Origin: Aquatica leii
Lineage: Eukaryota; Arthropoda; Insecta; Coleoptera; Lampyridae
Assembly (NCBI GenBank): GCA_035610365.1
Contig: CM069432.1
Coordinates: 238,480,104 to 238,544,103, forward strand
Length of the DNA: 64,000 nt
Direction: 5' to 3'
The notes under the pieces are model-generated. The model saw only the letters and a list, made by a program, of their open reading frames with translations. It did not search any database and was not told the origin of the DNA. The position numbers were made by a program, and so were the translations under genes. Shown here one piece after another: positions 23,973-35,050 of the stretch; the stretch's first letter is position 1, and each line of letters opens with the position of its first letter.

Positions 23973-24990
23973 CAACACTCTGGAAGCATAACTAATTGGT
24001 TTGTCTACGCCATCCAAATCTGTTTGTACTAGAACTGCTCCAATTCCATCATTAGACTCATCACAACTTAATTTTAGCTCCAAATTAGGATTATAATGAC
24101 CTAACACTATATGGGATGCCATTAATTCCTTGGCTAATTTAAAAGCGTTTTTACAACTTTCACTCCACTTAAATTCATAATCTTTGCGTAACAAATTATA
24201 TAATGGTTCCAACGTGCTAGATAGGTTTTGACAAAATCTCCCGTAATAATTTACCATACCAACAAAGGCTCGTACCTCTTTAACATCTTTAGGTTCTCTT
24301 GAACTCAAAATCGCCCTAACCTTTCTTTGATCTTTTCTTAACCCCTCCTTGCTAATGAAATATCCTAAATACTTTATTTCTGGTTTAAAAAACTCACACT
24401 TCGATAAATTTAATCTGAACCCTGCTCTAAGCAGCTTCTCAAATACCATTTTTAAATTGTGCAAATGTCCTTCTTTAGTCTTTCCCGTTACAACGTCGTC
24501 TAAAAATTTGTCACACCCTTTAATCCCTGTAATGTCTTTTTCACTATCTTTTGGAATATGCAACATGCTGGCCTAGTACCATACGGTAATCTATTTAAAA
24601 CATATACCCCTTTATGTGTACTCCAAGCCAACATTTTTTTTGTATTTTTACCTAACAAAAGTTGATTATATGCATTAACAAAGTCTAACTTAGTGTAACA
24701 CTCTCCCCCTTCTAATTGTACAAAAATTTCCTCAATCTTTGGTAAAGGATACGGATTATCTTTTAAACACCTATTTAATTTCAATTTATAACCTGCACAC
24801 AACCTAATATTCCCATTTGCTTTTATTACGGGTACAAAAGGTGTTTAACATTCATTACCATCAACTTTAACAATTGCCCCTTTTTTTCTAATCTTTTAAT
24901 TTTCTCGTCAACTCTAGGTTTTAAAAATATTGGATGAACAGTATCCTTCAACTCTTACTCTACTTCTTCAAATTTGTAAGTCCCTAATTC
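23973..24990 (-). pseudogene. Gypsy reverse transcriptase
   Basis: On the minus strand, near 24990-24830, the segment HPIFLKPRVDEKIKRLEKKG precedes the RT core in a broken frame. Frame 24802-24500 gives YPLPKIEEIFVQLEGGECYT, KLDFVNAYNQLLL (first catalytic Asp) and NRLPYGTRPACCIFQ. An overlapping frame from 24566 holds KFLDDVVTG, the FLDD version of the YxDD active site, then LRAGFRLNLSKCEFF, IKYLGYFIS, FVGMVNYYGRF and the connection domain leading to CDESNDGIGAVLVQ and KPISYASRVL. Residues read beyond about 23972 in that frame are insertion sequence, not Gypsy. The frame change near 24530 shows a disabling indel. Confidence 0.85.
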
Positions 24991-25016
24991 TAATTTAAAT
25001 AACATCTCAAATTGTT

Positions 25017-25436
25017 TTAATACACTTGTAACTTAGCTTGATAACTAACAATACAAATATAACTTTTATCTAACCTATAAATATCACTTTTTATACTTTT
25101 TAACAAATCAAATTTCTTTAATAAATCTCTACCGAACAATGGTTTACAATTACTTTTTACAATTAATAACTTACTATGCATAATTGAATCTTTAAACTTA
25201 ATTTTTACAAATATTTCCCTTACTGGTTTAATTAAACTACCATCGTATGTTTTTAATTTAATTTGAGTTTCTTTCAGCTCTACTCGACTTAACTTTTCTC
25301 GAAAATAGCTTTCAGGAAAAATTGATACCCCTGCACCAGAATCTAGTTCCATTGTTACAGGTACATCGTCTATCTCTACCTTTACTTTAATTGGATCAAC
25401 AATATTTCCCTTATTTATATAAAACATTAATAACAT
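25017..25436 (-). pseudogene. Gypsy aspartic protease
   Basis: The open frame of 139 codons shows MELDSGAGVSIFPES around residues 29-43. This is a retropepsin active site (DSGA, in place of the more common DTGA). The flap region follows (KTYDGS), with LIVKSNCKPLFGRDLLKKFD near residues 94-113, corresponding to the C-terminal (L/I)LGRDLL motif of retroviral-type proteases. It would cleave the Gag-Pol polyprotein. This piece keeps an intact frame and catalytic Asp, but its neighbours are broken, so it is not expected to be used. Confidence 0.8.
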
Positions 25437-25577
25437 TAACCTCTACCTCGTCGGTATCACCTTCATTTTCAGTTTCAATGTAGTTGATTCTTTGTTGACA
25501 AACCTTTGCTAAATGCCCAACTTTCTTGCAAATTTTACATCAATATGTTTTGTATTTACAAAGTTTAAAAACATGGT
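25437..25577 (-). pseudogene. Gypsy Gag zinc-knuckle region
   Basis: On the minus strand it reads NHVFKLCKYKTYWCKICKKV then GHLAKVC, giving a complete CX2CX4HX4C knuckle (CKICKKVGHLAKVC) and the second half of a preceding one (H...C). Such knuckles bind retroelement RNA. The first knuckle is cut off at 25577 by the LTR insertion. Confidence 0.75.
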
Positions 25578-26604
25578 TGTTACAAGCTTTAGGTCTTACG
25601 AACCTTGCACGGCCAACTCACACAGTCGGAGATAGGGGAGGTTCAAGGAAATTACACTTAAGGGCGCCAGATCAAATCCAAATTAACACTTCTGCCTCGA
25701 TCACGACAGACGGTCCAAACTTGTAATTAAATTTGAGGTTCGTAATCCTTGTTACTCTGATGTTCGAGTATCCAAAATTTGTTAATAGGTAACGACAATT
25801 AAAAGGGAAAGGTATGTTGCCATAAAAGAAAGATTAACAAGTATAACAACTTTAATGTATTAACGTAGAAGATTAACAAGAATATATGTTATTTCTATAC
25901 TCATCAATGCTCGAAATATTAATAAGTATAATTAACAAATATAAAAACTTTAATTTAGCAGCGTAGTAAATTGACAGAAGTATGTTGAATTCCTCAATTG
26001 ATACACATTAGACAAATTAACAAGTATGATTAATAGGTGTAGAAACCTTGAATTAACAACGTAAAAGATTAACCGGAGTATTGTCTAATTTCTCGATTCA
26101 TAAATGCCGGACATATCGGCAACACCCAAAGCATATACTTAAATTACGTCGAGATAGCGAAGTAAATTTTGTAATAAATATTGTCTACTCTCAGCATGCG
26201 ATACACTACAAATGACACTTGAAATTACCTTATTGGTATGTACACAATAAACGTACTTATAGACGCCGACAGTAATCAAAGTTCCGTGAGTGACTTTTAT
26301 GGCAGCGAATAAAATATAATCAAATTGACTTACCCAATCCAATGCTTGCTTGCGTGAAGAAAACGTTTTCCCACTGGCAGCCTAAAATAATTATTGATAG
26401 CAATTCGTGTCACACAATAACTCACGAAAAAGGAAACTACAAAATCAGTATTAATAATTCATTAAATGCGATATAAGAACCCGTTGTATCGAATGCTGTA
26501 GGTTGTAATTACGAACAGGTGGTTGATAACGCAATCGATTATTGTCCAAAAATTAGCATCTCCGACGCATTGCTCGACGAGACCTCGTTGTTGTTTAGGT
26601 AGCA
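25578..26604 (+). mobile_element. Solo LTR-like insertion related to the LTR at 50786-52035
   Basis: It begins TGTTACAAGCTTTAGG, like the LTR at 50786 (TGTTACAAGCTTTTGG), and shares CGAACCTTGCACGGCCAACT, GTCGGAGATAGGGGAGGTTC, AAGGGCGCCAGA, CACGACAGACGGT and TCGAATGCTGT in the same order. Its end, GTTTAGGTAGCA, corresponds to TTTAGGAGGTAGCACA at 52035. It lies in the opposite orientation to the surrounding Gypsy and interrupts its gag between the capsid part and the zinc knuckle. No internal region is attached. A target duplication was not clear, so the edges may be off by a few bases. Confidence 0.75.
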
Positions 26605-27297
26605 GGCCCTCCCAAAAGCTTATACGTTCGGTAGCGGTATTTATCAATCGTCTTATAAATTCCTACAGTTGCCCCTTCTCTAATACCTGCTGCTTCTTTC
26701 TTCAACGCTGTCTTTACCAATTCCTGTAAACTTTTTGAGTCGTTTTCCTCACATAAACGATCTAACACTCTCCCTGTACGCATTCCTGCTACAAATTTGT
26801 CTTTCAAAACGTTTTCTAATGCAGAACCAAAACTACATTGAACTGCAGAATTCTTAATTCTGACAAAGTAGTCACTAATAGTTTCACTTTGCATCTGTTT
26901 AATACTATAAATTCAATCCTCTTACGAAAAATAGATACTCTTGGTGAAAATTGCTTTTTTTAAATGTCACAGAACTGTCAATTCTTTCGGTAACTTCGGA
27001 TCACAAAGATCTCTTAAAGCTTTTTAAGTCTTATTGCCTATTAATGTTAATAAAACAGCTACTTTTTGATCATCATCTACTCCGTTGGCTATGAAATACT
27101 GATCCAACCTTTCTTTATATAAGTTCCAATCCTCTCCCATAACATATTCTTGCAGACTGCCAATATTTCCAACAAAATTTACATTTGCCGCACCTTGTGT
27201 CATTATCAAAACTTGTACAACACGTGTCTTTAAAATTCAAGAACTTTTCCACCTTGGAATCCTTCTTCATATCTATTTTTTTACTCCTCGTCGCCAA
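26605..27297 (-). pseudogene. Gypsy gag (capsid region)
   Basis: From 27209 on the minus strand: NIGSLQEYVMGEDWNLYKER, LDQYFIANGVDDDQKVAVLL and TLIGNKT, then a stop. After a short gap comes ALRDLCDPKLPKELTV and frame 26894-26595 with MQSETISDYFVRIKNSAVQC, ALENVLKDKFVAGMR and ELVKTALKKEAAGIREGA. The W..Y.ERL.QYF.AN opening and the E.V..YF..I/LK...C.FG..L...L.D.FV.G. block are standard for Mag-type Gypsy Gag. The last codons of that frame, near 26605, are LTR sequence. At least two frame breaks are present. Confidence 0.8.
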
Positions 27298-27499
27298 TTG
27301 TAATACTTTTGGAACTTACTTAAACGATTATACATTTATTTATGGAAACTTGTACATCATTCTAATAATACATCTTTTTTAAAGTAGCTAAACGTCATCA
27401 CGCTTGTTACATTGCTTACCATGGCGCAACTATTCTTACGTCTATATTCATATGTGTATATATAGGGTGAGTCAGTAGTACATATACTACAGTTACAGA

Positions 27500-28345
27500 A
27501 ATATTTTGTACAAGTAATTCAAATGAACCAGTTAGTACGTATACTTTAAATACTATAACTTACGGTATGGCTAGTGCAGCTTTTTTAGCAATAGGATGCT
27601 TCCAAGAACTAAATTAAATTGCGCGATCGAAATACTAAGAATTTTAAACTCACTAAGAATTACGTATGTATTTTTGTTTGTTTTGCAACAAAGGCAGTTC
27701 ATGTAAATCTTATGAGTGACGTCCAAGAAGCTTTTAGGATCTTTAGGGAGGTTTGTGGCTCACAGGAGTACAGTAAAACATATTTATTCGGATAACGCAA
27801 CTAATTTCAATGGGGTTCGCCCAGAACTACAAACAATTATTACAAATTTGACTGATGAAATTCTAACTCAACTGCAGAAGGAAAGTATTTTGTGGCATTT
27901 TATCTCTAATAAATCGCCTCATAAGGGAGGCATTTGAGAAGCGAGTGTTAAAAGTTTTATCAGTATTATTGTAAGGGAGTAGTCGGCGATGCTTTTCTAA
28001 CCTATGAGGAATTTAATGCAGTGTGCTCACAAATTGAAGCATGCCTTAGATGTCTGTTATCTAGCCATCCTCACGACTTTTACAGATTTGAAAGACTACA
28101 AAAAATTACATTTTTGAAAACGATGGTGAAAAGAATACGTTTCTGAATTGTAAGTTAAGAATTCAACTTTAATGTAACCTGGAGCTATGGTAATCTTCAA
28201 AGAGAATAATTTACTTTAATTTAAGTGGAGACTTGGTCGAATCACATAAGTCCATCCAGGCTATGATACATAATGTTAATCAGCAGGTTGTGACTGTGAA
28301 AACCAGTGATAGTTCTGTCAAAAGATAGGTTAAAAGTGTATGTGT
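27500..28345 (+). pseudogene. BEL/Pao pol remnant: RT stub joined to integrase
   Basis: The sequence opens with PVSTYTLNTITYGMASAAFL and AIGCFQEL, matching the BEL/Pao RT segment usually read VTFGTASAPYLA. It then jumps directly to integrase: CFATKAVHVNLMSDVTQEAF (about 27680-27730), HIYSDNATNFNGV (catalytic Asp, 27790) and ESILWHFISNKSPHKGGI (27885). EFNAVCSQIEACLRCLLS follows near 28010 and the C-terminal PGAMVIFKENNLL, FKWRLGRIT and VHPGYD near 28185-28265. The C-terminal half of RT, RNase H and the start of integrase are missing, so there is an internal deletion of roughly 2 kb relative to the family. Several frame changes occur. Confidence 0.8.
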
Positions 28346-28469
28346 TTAGCCAACCAAATAAACAATAATTATAGTAATGTTTAATACCAGATACTTGTGT
28401 GTAAATATTTTTTTTCTTATATAATAAAGCGCGTTAAGTTGATTAATAAGTGATCTTTAAACAAATTAA

Positions 28470-28520
28470 GCCGCATTGTTTCAAATGCGGCGGAATGTTG
28501 AGTCACCCGTAAAAAAACTA
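28470..28520 (+). repeat. Probable BEL/Pao polypurine tract and 3' LTR start
   Basis: AAATGCGGCGGAA is followed by TGTTGAGTCACCCG at about 28497. A GGCGG-type purine tract just before TGTT is the usual junction between BEL/Pao internal DNA and the 3' LTR. The LTR end was not found. Confidence 0.45.
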
Positions 28521-30720
28521 ATAATATTGTTGAATCAAAGATTTAGCAAATGCACTTAATGATTATTGACAATTTCAATTTAGTATTAAGTTTGTTACTC
28601 CCATGTTCAACGCATGCTTAATAAAAATAAATTTAAATATGTGAATCTATAGTCCGTTTTATTTTTCGAGCTAGAGTAATTAACCCGTTGTTTTGTTTAC
28701 AAAAGGAATTCAAAACACTGAAATTAACCCAATTTATTAAGTATCCATGAATAAAAGTAGAGTTAAGTGAATTTCAAAACAACACCTGAAAAAAATCTTG
28801 AAAACTGAAACAACTATCTGAAAATAACCAACAACAGATTTCACATTAATAATAATCATAAATGTGATAGTTAAGAAAAAACTATTCAGTAAAAATGCGC
28901 AACATTTGATAGAATTTGTGATCTATTAATTGCAAAAACGTGTTTGAATTGGAAACGGATATTAAAAAAATGCAAAGAAAATCTAATAAAAAAACCAATA
29001 TCGTATTTTCGTCAAGGAAAAACTAAAAATTGATATCAAAACAAATTTAATCAAAATTGTAAAACGTGCATCAAAACAACTTTAGAAAAATAAAAAATGC
29101 AATAACAAAGCTTAAAATAATTTAAATAAACTACAAAATATAAATATAAACTTACATAAAACAACTAAGCAAAATTTACAAAACCGTAAAACTAAAATAG
29201 TGAAAAAGTACCTAATCGTAATACTTGCAAAACGATAATATTTTAAAATTAAGAAGAAAATCTTTAATCTAACAAATGTAAAGTTCGCGTTGTACGTCTA
29301 GAAAAGCAAACATAATTAAGTATTTTAAACTATAATACATAGAAAATTCACATTTATAGAATAAAAGAATAACGCTTCCAAGAAGTTATCTTTGTAGTAG
29401 TTGCGTAGTAGTTGCAATTAATATCAGTTAATTTAGCATTAATGCATTCTCTTTAGCTGCAACGAGTTAAAAACTCGTCTACGTCAACAAGAAAAATTGA
29501 CTTTACAAGAAGTAAATGAATTGTGAATATAAAGTTTAAGAGTACAAACAATGAAAAATATTCTACTTAGTTAATAATACAGAATTTCCGACAAATGTCT
29601 TAAAAGTATAAAAACGCTTAGTACTTACAAAATACATTATTTATTTTTAGTAAAATTCTTACGTTAAATCTTAGCTATGCCGGTAAATCTTAATACAAGC
29701 ACTTAATACGTCATATGCTATAAAGCCTTAATGTGCATGCAATAATATTTAAATCAAATTGCTTTTTATATTAAAAAAGACGTTAAAAAGTTTAATATAA
29801 GAAACATTAGCTTACTATAAAATTTTAAATAATGCAATGCATTTGTCCAATCTCAATAATAAAATAAACAAATAGATTCATTGAAATTAATGAAACGCAA
29901 AGTTTAATCAGTTGTGTATATGATAAAAATAATTGTTTGTAAACTATTGTTCAAAAATTCCATATAAATGAAACCACAAAATATAATACTTTATCATTAA
30001 ATTTAATAACACAATAAAAAAAATCTGTAATCTTTATAAAGTATTATATTTGAAGCTTTTAAGAAAAAGTTAAAATATCTTACCTGATAGTTGCTTCTTT
30101 GTATAATCTCACAATAAAAAAAAATTGTAGACTAATAAAGTAACGACTTGTAGTCAAGACTACAAAATTTAATTCTGGATGTCTCGAGGACAATGTTTAT
30201 CATTTAAATATACAAGATTTTATTTACGAAAACGTTGTACATACTTACTACACGACTTACAGTAAACGAATTCAATTATTTGTTGAAAGTTTTTCGCTGG
30301 GGCTTTGTCATTTATAACAAAAAAAAGTTTATAGTACTAATTTAGCAAAGCATAAATATTTCAATCTTGAAACATTCGTTATGTTTTAGTGCATTTTTAG
30401 TTTCATACTTAATTTAAAGAAAACAATCGCGTTAAAATAGCTTTTATGAGGTCTTTACTATCCGTTGCAGTAGGTAGATCATTATTGTCTTTTTACTATG
30501 ACAGTTTTAGTGTTAAAAACACTTATAGGGAGCTTGATTCGAAGGCTCGTGTAACGAAACGATGAAACGTTTAGATGAAACAAATCTGGAACTTGTGGTG
30601 GTGCCCAATTTCACTTCATTTTTTGTATTTTCTGGATGCAGTGTTCATTATTATTAAACAAGTTATTCCTTATGATTCGTATGTTTTAAAAATATAATAA
30701 GTCTTAATTTCACTCAGCAG
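28521..30720. other. AT-rich DNA, no gene recognised
   Basis: This may include the remainder of the BEL/Pao LTR at its left edge. Otherwise only scattered AT-rich sequence without coding character is seen. Confidence 0.5.
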
Positions 30721-31118
30721 TGATGAAAAATAATTATAGTAATTGCAAAATTAGATCCACGCAAGCCACCTTGTACGCTGCAAAAACGGTACAATATAGA
30801 TGAAAATTGCACGCAAACAATTTATTGAGCACAAAATTTACTAGAAAAAAGTCCGCGGGAGTGTATAATTATATCTAATAGTTTAAGAGTTACAGAATTT
30901 TAATGTAATTTTTGTGCAACTTTGCACACGTGTATCTTCTAAACTATTGAAGGTAATTGTAACCTTCCGCCGACTTTTTTATAGTAAATTTTGTCTTCTA
31001 TAAAAATGTTTATGTCTAACTTTTCTCTATCTTGCACCGTTTTAGGGTAATAGTTTATTTGTTATATTAAGTTATTAAGCAACTCATTTCAATACAAAAA
31101 TTGTGGCGGTTTCGATGC
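30721..31118 (-). repeat. Dispersed palindromic repeat, inverted right copy
   Basis: This is the reverse complement of 1-392 along its whole length, with scattered substitutions and small indels. Key shared blocks are GTGCAACTTTGCAC, AAGTCCGCGGGAGTGTATAA, CTTGCACCGTTTTAGGGTAA and AAAAATTGTGGCGGTTT. The pair is separated by about 30 kb of unrelated TEs, so it is more likely two independent insertions than the ends of one element. Confidence 0.75.
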
Positions 31119-32590
31119 AGGCATGATTTTAATAAAACACAGATGTTCTACTATACCGATAATTTATGTTCAAGTTTTAAAATGCAATCAGCAATTACTG
31201 GTTTAAGTCATAAACGATTTTACTGTAAAGTTATCAACATAGGACGAAAGTATGTAAAATAAAATTTGAGTAAATTTTGAATGTTGAAATTGTATCAACA
31301 GTCAAGCAATTGTAATTATTATTAGTGTAAGAAATCAGTTGAGACTAGAGAGAGGATTCATGTTATAGTAAAGTTAATTTTTTTAATGTTCTTTCATAGT
31401 CAGTAGCGCATATGTTTAATATTAATAGGAGCAAAAATTATAGAATCGGTAAATTTTTAAATTGTTAAAGAAATTCATTGTTATTGGTCAATTTTTAAAT
31501 TATTCAAATTACCAGTCCACCAATTATAAATTCGATAACTTTCAAAATGTATTTTTTACATATGTTTCAAGTTTTAAAATAATGAAGCTCATCTCCAGAA
31601 AAGTCTACAAAAAATATTTACAACTTATAAAAAGTTAAGATTACAAAAAATTTTTTAACTTAATTTTTTGAAAAATGTCAAATATGCAAATTTGTAACTA
31701 GATAATTAAAAAAATAATTTACAAAATGTTAAATATAAATTATTTTAAAAAAGGAAGAAGACCCAATTTAGTAACAAATCTAAGAAAATTTAAGTTTAAA
31801 ATCATAATTGAAATTGGTTTGATCATTTAACAAAAAATTTTAATTGATATTTTAATATAAATCGACTCTAGTAATTCAATAATTTGTTTGTTATTGATGT
31901 TATTAAAAGGATGAAACAATTTGTAAGAAAAACGAGTATGACGATTATGCAAAACATGTGCAAATGTAGATTTTACTGAATTTGTATTAAAAAATAGTTC
32001 AAAATACATTAATAGTATACATTCTTATTTTTTAAAATTGTAATAAACCTTATTCATTATATTACGTAGGTAATATTGTATTTGTTTTCAACACCTTCTG
32101 ATAATTGCAATTGCAATTTTTTCTTCTTACCACGGTTTTTTTTCACTTTTTTTGTTATGTGCTTAACGATATAATTCTATGGAACTTAATGTATACTTTG
32201 TACTATTTTTCAAAATTTGAGTATTTTTTTGTTTCGTCATATTTATAAAACTTTTGCTGCATATGTTAGTATAGTTCTGATTAGTGTTTTATAATTTTGT
32301 TTTTGACGCACTCTTAGTTTTCATCATTTTCTTCCCAGGTAGCAAACTGCCATCAAAGTAACGTCAGAAACTAGTCATATGACTTCAACTAACTAGTTAT
32401 GACGTCATTTTTTCGTTACGAAGACATTTCAATGTCACAGACCAAAGACGTCATTTAGTGAAGCACTTTTGATGTCATAATTTGACAAGTTTTAGCAGGT
32501 GAAATTAGACCATAAATACAAGCAAAAAAATAATTTAAAAAAATCAAAATTTTTAACAAAATAAATCCTAAATTACGAACCAGTAGTCTC
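31119..32590. other. No gene recognised; contains a TGACGTCA-type rich patch
   Basis: The region is AT-rich. At 32336-32460 a patch starting CCCAGGTAGCAAACTGCC carries repeated GACGTCA/ATGACGTCAT-like words; a similar word content occurs at 36665-36795. It is probably a degenerate MITE. Confidence 0.4.
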
Positions 32591-32829
32591 CTAAGGTTGT
32601 TGACACCCCGAATAAAAGTTAACTGTTTTAAGTGCAAATTTCTTCTCACCGATTTGCTGACACCAAAAATAAAAAGAAATACAAAATAATGTTATCGGAT
32701 AACTAGTAGTTAAATTACTGTAGTCAATTACGTGGCTATTCTGCACATTCTTTTTAAGCACACTACATAATACCTCCTCAATTGGACAAAACACAAATAT
32801 CAAAACGTCGCCGAAAATTGTTTGTTACT

Positions 32830-33500
32830 TGCGTAAATAATTGCACATTCTGTCTAATTGCATTTGCTGCTCTTGTCTAGTATTTACGAGGATTATGTAT
32901 ACGTCACGTTTCACATAGCTCCAGAAAAAAGTATAAAAGGGTTCATATCTGGCCTACGGTCTAACCAGCGTCTAGTGCCGTTTCTTCCAATCTAACGGGC
33001 CGTAAAAATTATATTTTAGAAATCACAAACGGGCCGACTTACATGCGGAGAGCTTTGTCGTGCATAAACAACATTGTTTTGCAAACTTCAAGGGGTAAAT
33101 GATCAAATTCTTGCACAAAAGTTTTTTGTAAGAGTACAAGTCGCCTGAAAGTCTTTCTGGTAAAATAAAAGGTTCAATGAAACTATTTCTTTAAATACCC
33201 AACATTATTAGAAAATCGCCACCAAAACTTACTGCGTTGAATTTTATAACAGTTTTCTTTATTTCAAACATGCGTGTTGTGAAAATTCAGCACTCCATTT
33301 TGTGTAAAACAACACTCATCTGAAAATAATATTCTGGCACTAAAGTCAGGCTCAAACCACACGATGATTTTATTTAAAAAATTTATTCTTCTTCCGTTGC
33401 TAATACATGAGGTGGTCTTTCTCGACCACGGCGTTCGTAGGTAAGAAAAACACCTGCAGTTTCTCCCAGTTCTTGCATACACGCTAAAATAAAGTATAAT
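32830..33500 (-). pseudogene. Tc1/mariner-type DDE transposase remnant
   Basis: Reading down the minus strand in changing frames: QELGETAGVFLTYERRGRER near 33470, then ARILFSDECCFTQNGVLNFH (33350-33280, with FSDE carrying the first catalytic Asp). Next come LPLEVCKTMLFMHDKA (33090-33040, second Asp in MHD), then RWLDRRPDMNPF and YVKRDVY (32970-32900) matching the RSPDLNP(L/I)..F.WG..K..VY block that holds the third acidic residue. VNTRQEQQMQLDRM lies at the tail. These motifs fit the IS630-Tc1-mariner transposases common in ant and beetle genomes. Multiple stops and frameshifts show it is dead. Confidence 0.7.
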
Positions 33501-34005
33501 AAGGTTATAATTACACTCACCGTACCATTAAAACAGTATCACAGTTGTACATAATAAACTGAATTTAAATTAAATATTATGAGCATCAACTAAAAAAATT
33601 CGTTAAAAATCGAAGCAGAAATAAATCAGATTGTGAAATTTTAGTTCTAAGAAAGCTGAATTTTGCAATTGATTATCTGAAGTCTTGTTTTGGTTACATT
33701 AAAGATAAACGTGATCGTGTACACAAAGTACATTTTGTTAAGCTAGGTCAGTAATAATCCTAAGAAATAAATATTACTATCTGCTTTAATTATTTTATTA
33801 ACTATTGATTTCGTAGAAGAAATTAAACAATAATTAACACAATATATAAATACGTTTCACGGATTTTACAACATTTACATATATCAATTTCCATTTGTTT
33901 AGATAGTCAGGACTAACCTGAAAACTTTAATCGCAAATATCTCAAAACTTGGCTACTTTAGATCAAATCTTTAAAGGAAAACAATTTATTTAACACCACA
34001 AAGAA

Positions 34006-35050
34006 ACTACTTCTTGAGTTTGTGTTCGTATTTTAGATATACCCTGTATTGGGTAGGTAATAATTATAATACTACACAAATATTTATCATTAAAAAACAT
34101 TTCTGTTATAAAATACATTACAAAAATCATCATTAAAAATAAGAATCTAGTAGGTATAATAAAAACGTAAAATAAACAACTTAAGTCATATGAATAACAT
34201 ACAAAAATCTTAAAATAAACGGTGATTCAGTGAAAGCGACACAAAGGAGTCATTTCTGTAAGGTAAAACGAGACATTTTCTAATGACTTTAACAACGTCC
34301 CACATATTTAAATCGGATTACTGTTGAACAACGTAAATATTAAGCATGATAGAGAAATAGGCCGCAGCTGACATTTAGAGCTCTTAAATAAGGGCACAGT
34401 TTCCACAATAAAGCACAAATAAATAGTTTTATTTTCTTTCAATTTCTCTGTGATACATGTTTTTATCGTATTTATATGTAAACCATAACATATGCCGGAA
34501 TCACAACGTTTTTCTGTATCTAAACTATTTAAGGAGTTTTTAATAATGTGCGACTGTCCAAAGATAACTCAGGGTTATGAGGTTTCAGTAGATGCATTAA
34601 ATCAGTGAAAGCAAAACGTGGTATATTATGTTGAACTGTGGGCCACTAAGCTAGTATTATTTTAAGAACAAAATGTTTACTAAAAAAATCTACAGTTTTA
34701 TTTACTTTACTGATACCGGAAAAACTTTATAAAGTCTTACCAACATCAGAGTTTCTTATTTTATCACTCATATAAGAAGTAACTAAATTTTTATTTTCCT
34801 CAGAACTGATATCATTCGAGTCAACTTACAATAATTCATTGTTGTTAATATTAAAGTTAACATTTTTAGCAACTCTTCAGTATTGTTGCTGAACATATAC
34901 AAAGTGTTTCCTTTTTCTTTTCAACATTTTAGCTTACACTCCTTTTTTCTTAATTTCTACTTTATATTTTTGTTTGGCATGCTTTAACCAAATTTTTATA
35001 GAATGTTCTACAGGGTGTATCTGAAATACGACTACAAACTTAAGGAGTAG
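34006..35050. repeat. Inner inverted pair ending in TACAGGGT
   Basis: The block 34006-34048 (TTCTTGAGTTTGTGTTCGTA then TTTTAGATATACCCTGTA) is matched in reverse complement by 35009-35050 (TACAGGGTGTATCTGAAATA then CGACTACAAACTTAAGGAGT). TACAGGGTGTATCTGAAATA is a familiar transposon-end type in insects. The ends face outward from the 960 bases between them, so they do not delimit that segment in the usual way. They may be subterminal repeats of the surrounding 2.65-kb element or ends of another nested insertion. Confidence 0.55.

Larger units (their letters stand above)
20530..27297 (-). mobile_element. Gypsy (Mag-like) retrotransposon, decayed, with three nested insertions
   Basis: In minus-strand order the recognisable parts are gag (27297-26605), zinc knuckle (25577-25490), protease (25436-25017), reverse transcriptase (about 24990-23973), RNase H (22505-22361 and 21763-21650), and integrase with its tail (21423-20530). 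The integrase-after-RNase H order and motif wording fit Ty3/Gypsy elements of the Mag/K02A2.6-like group. Foreign sequence sits in the gag-knuckle junction (25578-26604), at the start of RNase H (22506-23972) and inside RNase H (21764-22360). Neither of its own LTRs was found; the 3' end abuts the foldback repeat. Confidence 0.85.

Noticed and set aside
1-31118. A 31-kb giant transposon (Maverick-like) bounded by the inverted palindromic repeats
   Set aside because: No polymerase B, integrase, capsid or ATPase genes lie between, and the contents are unrelated TE remnants; two independent repeat insertions are simpler.
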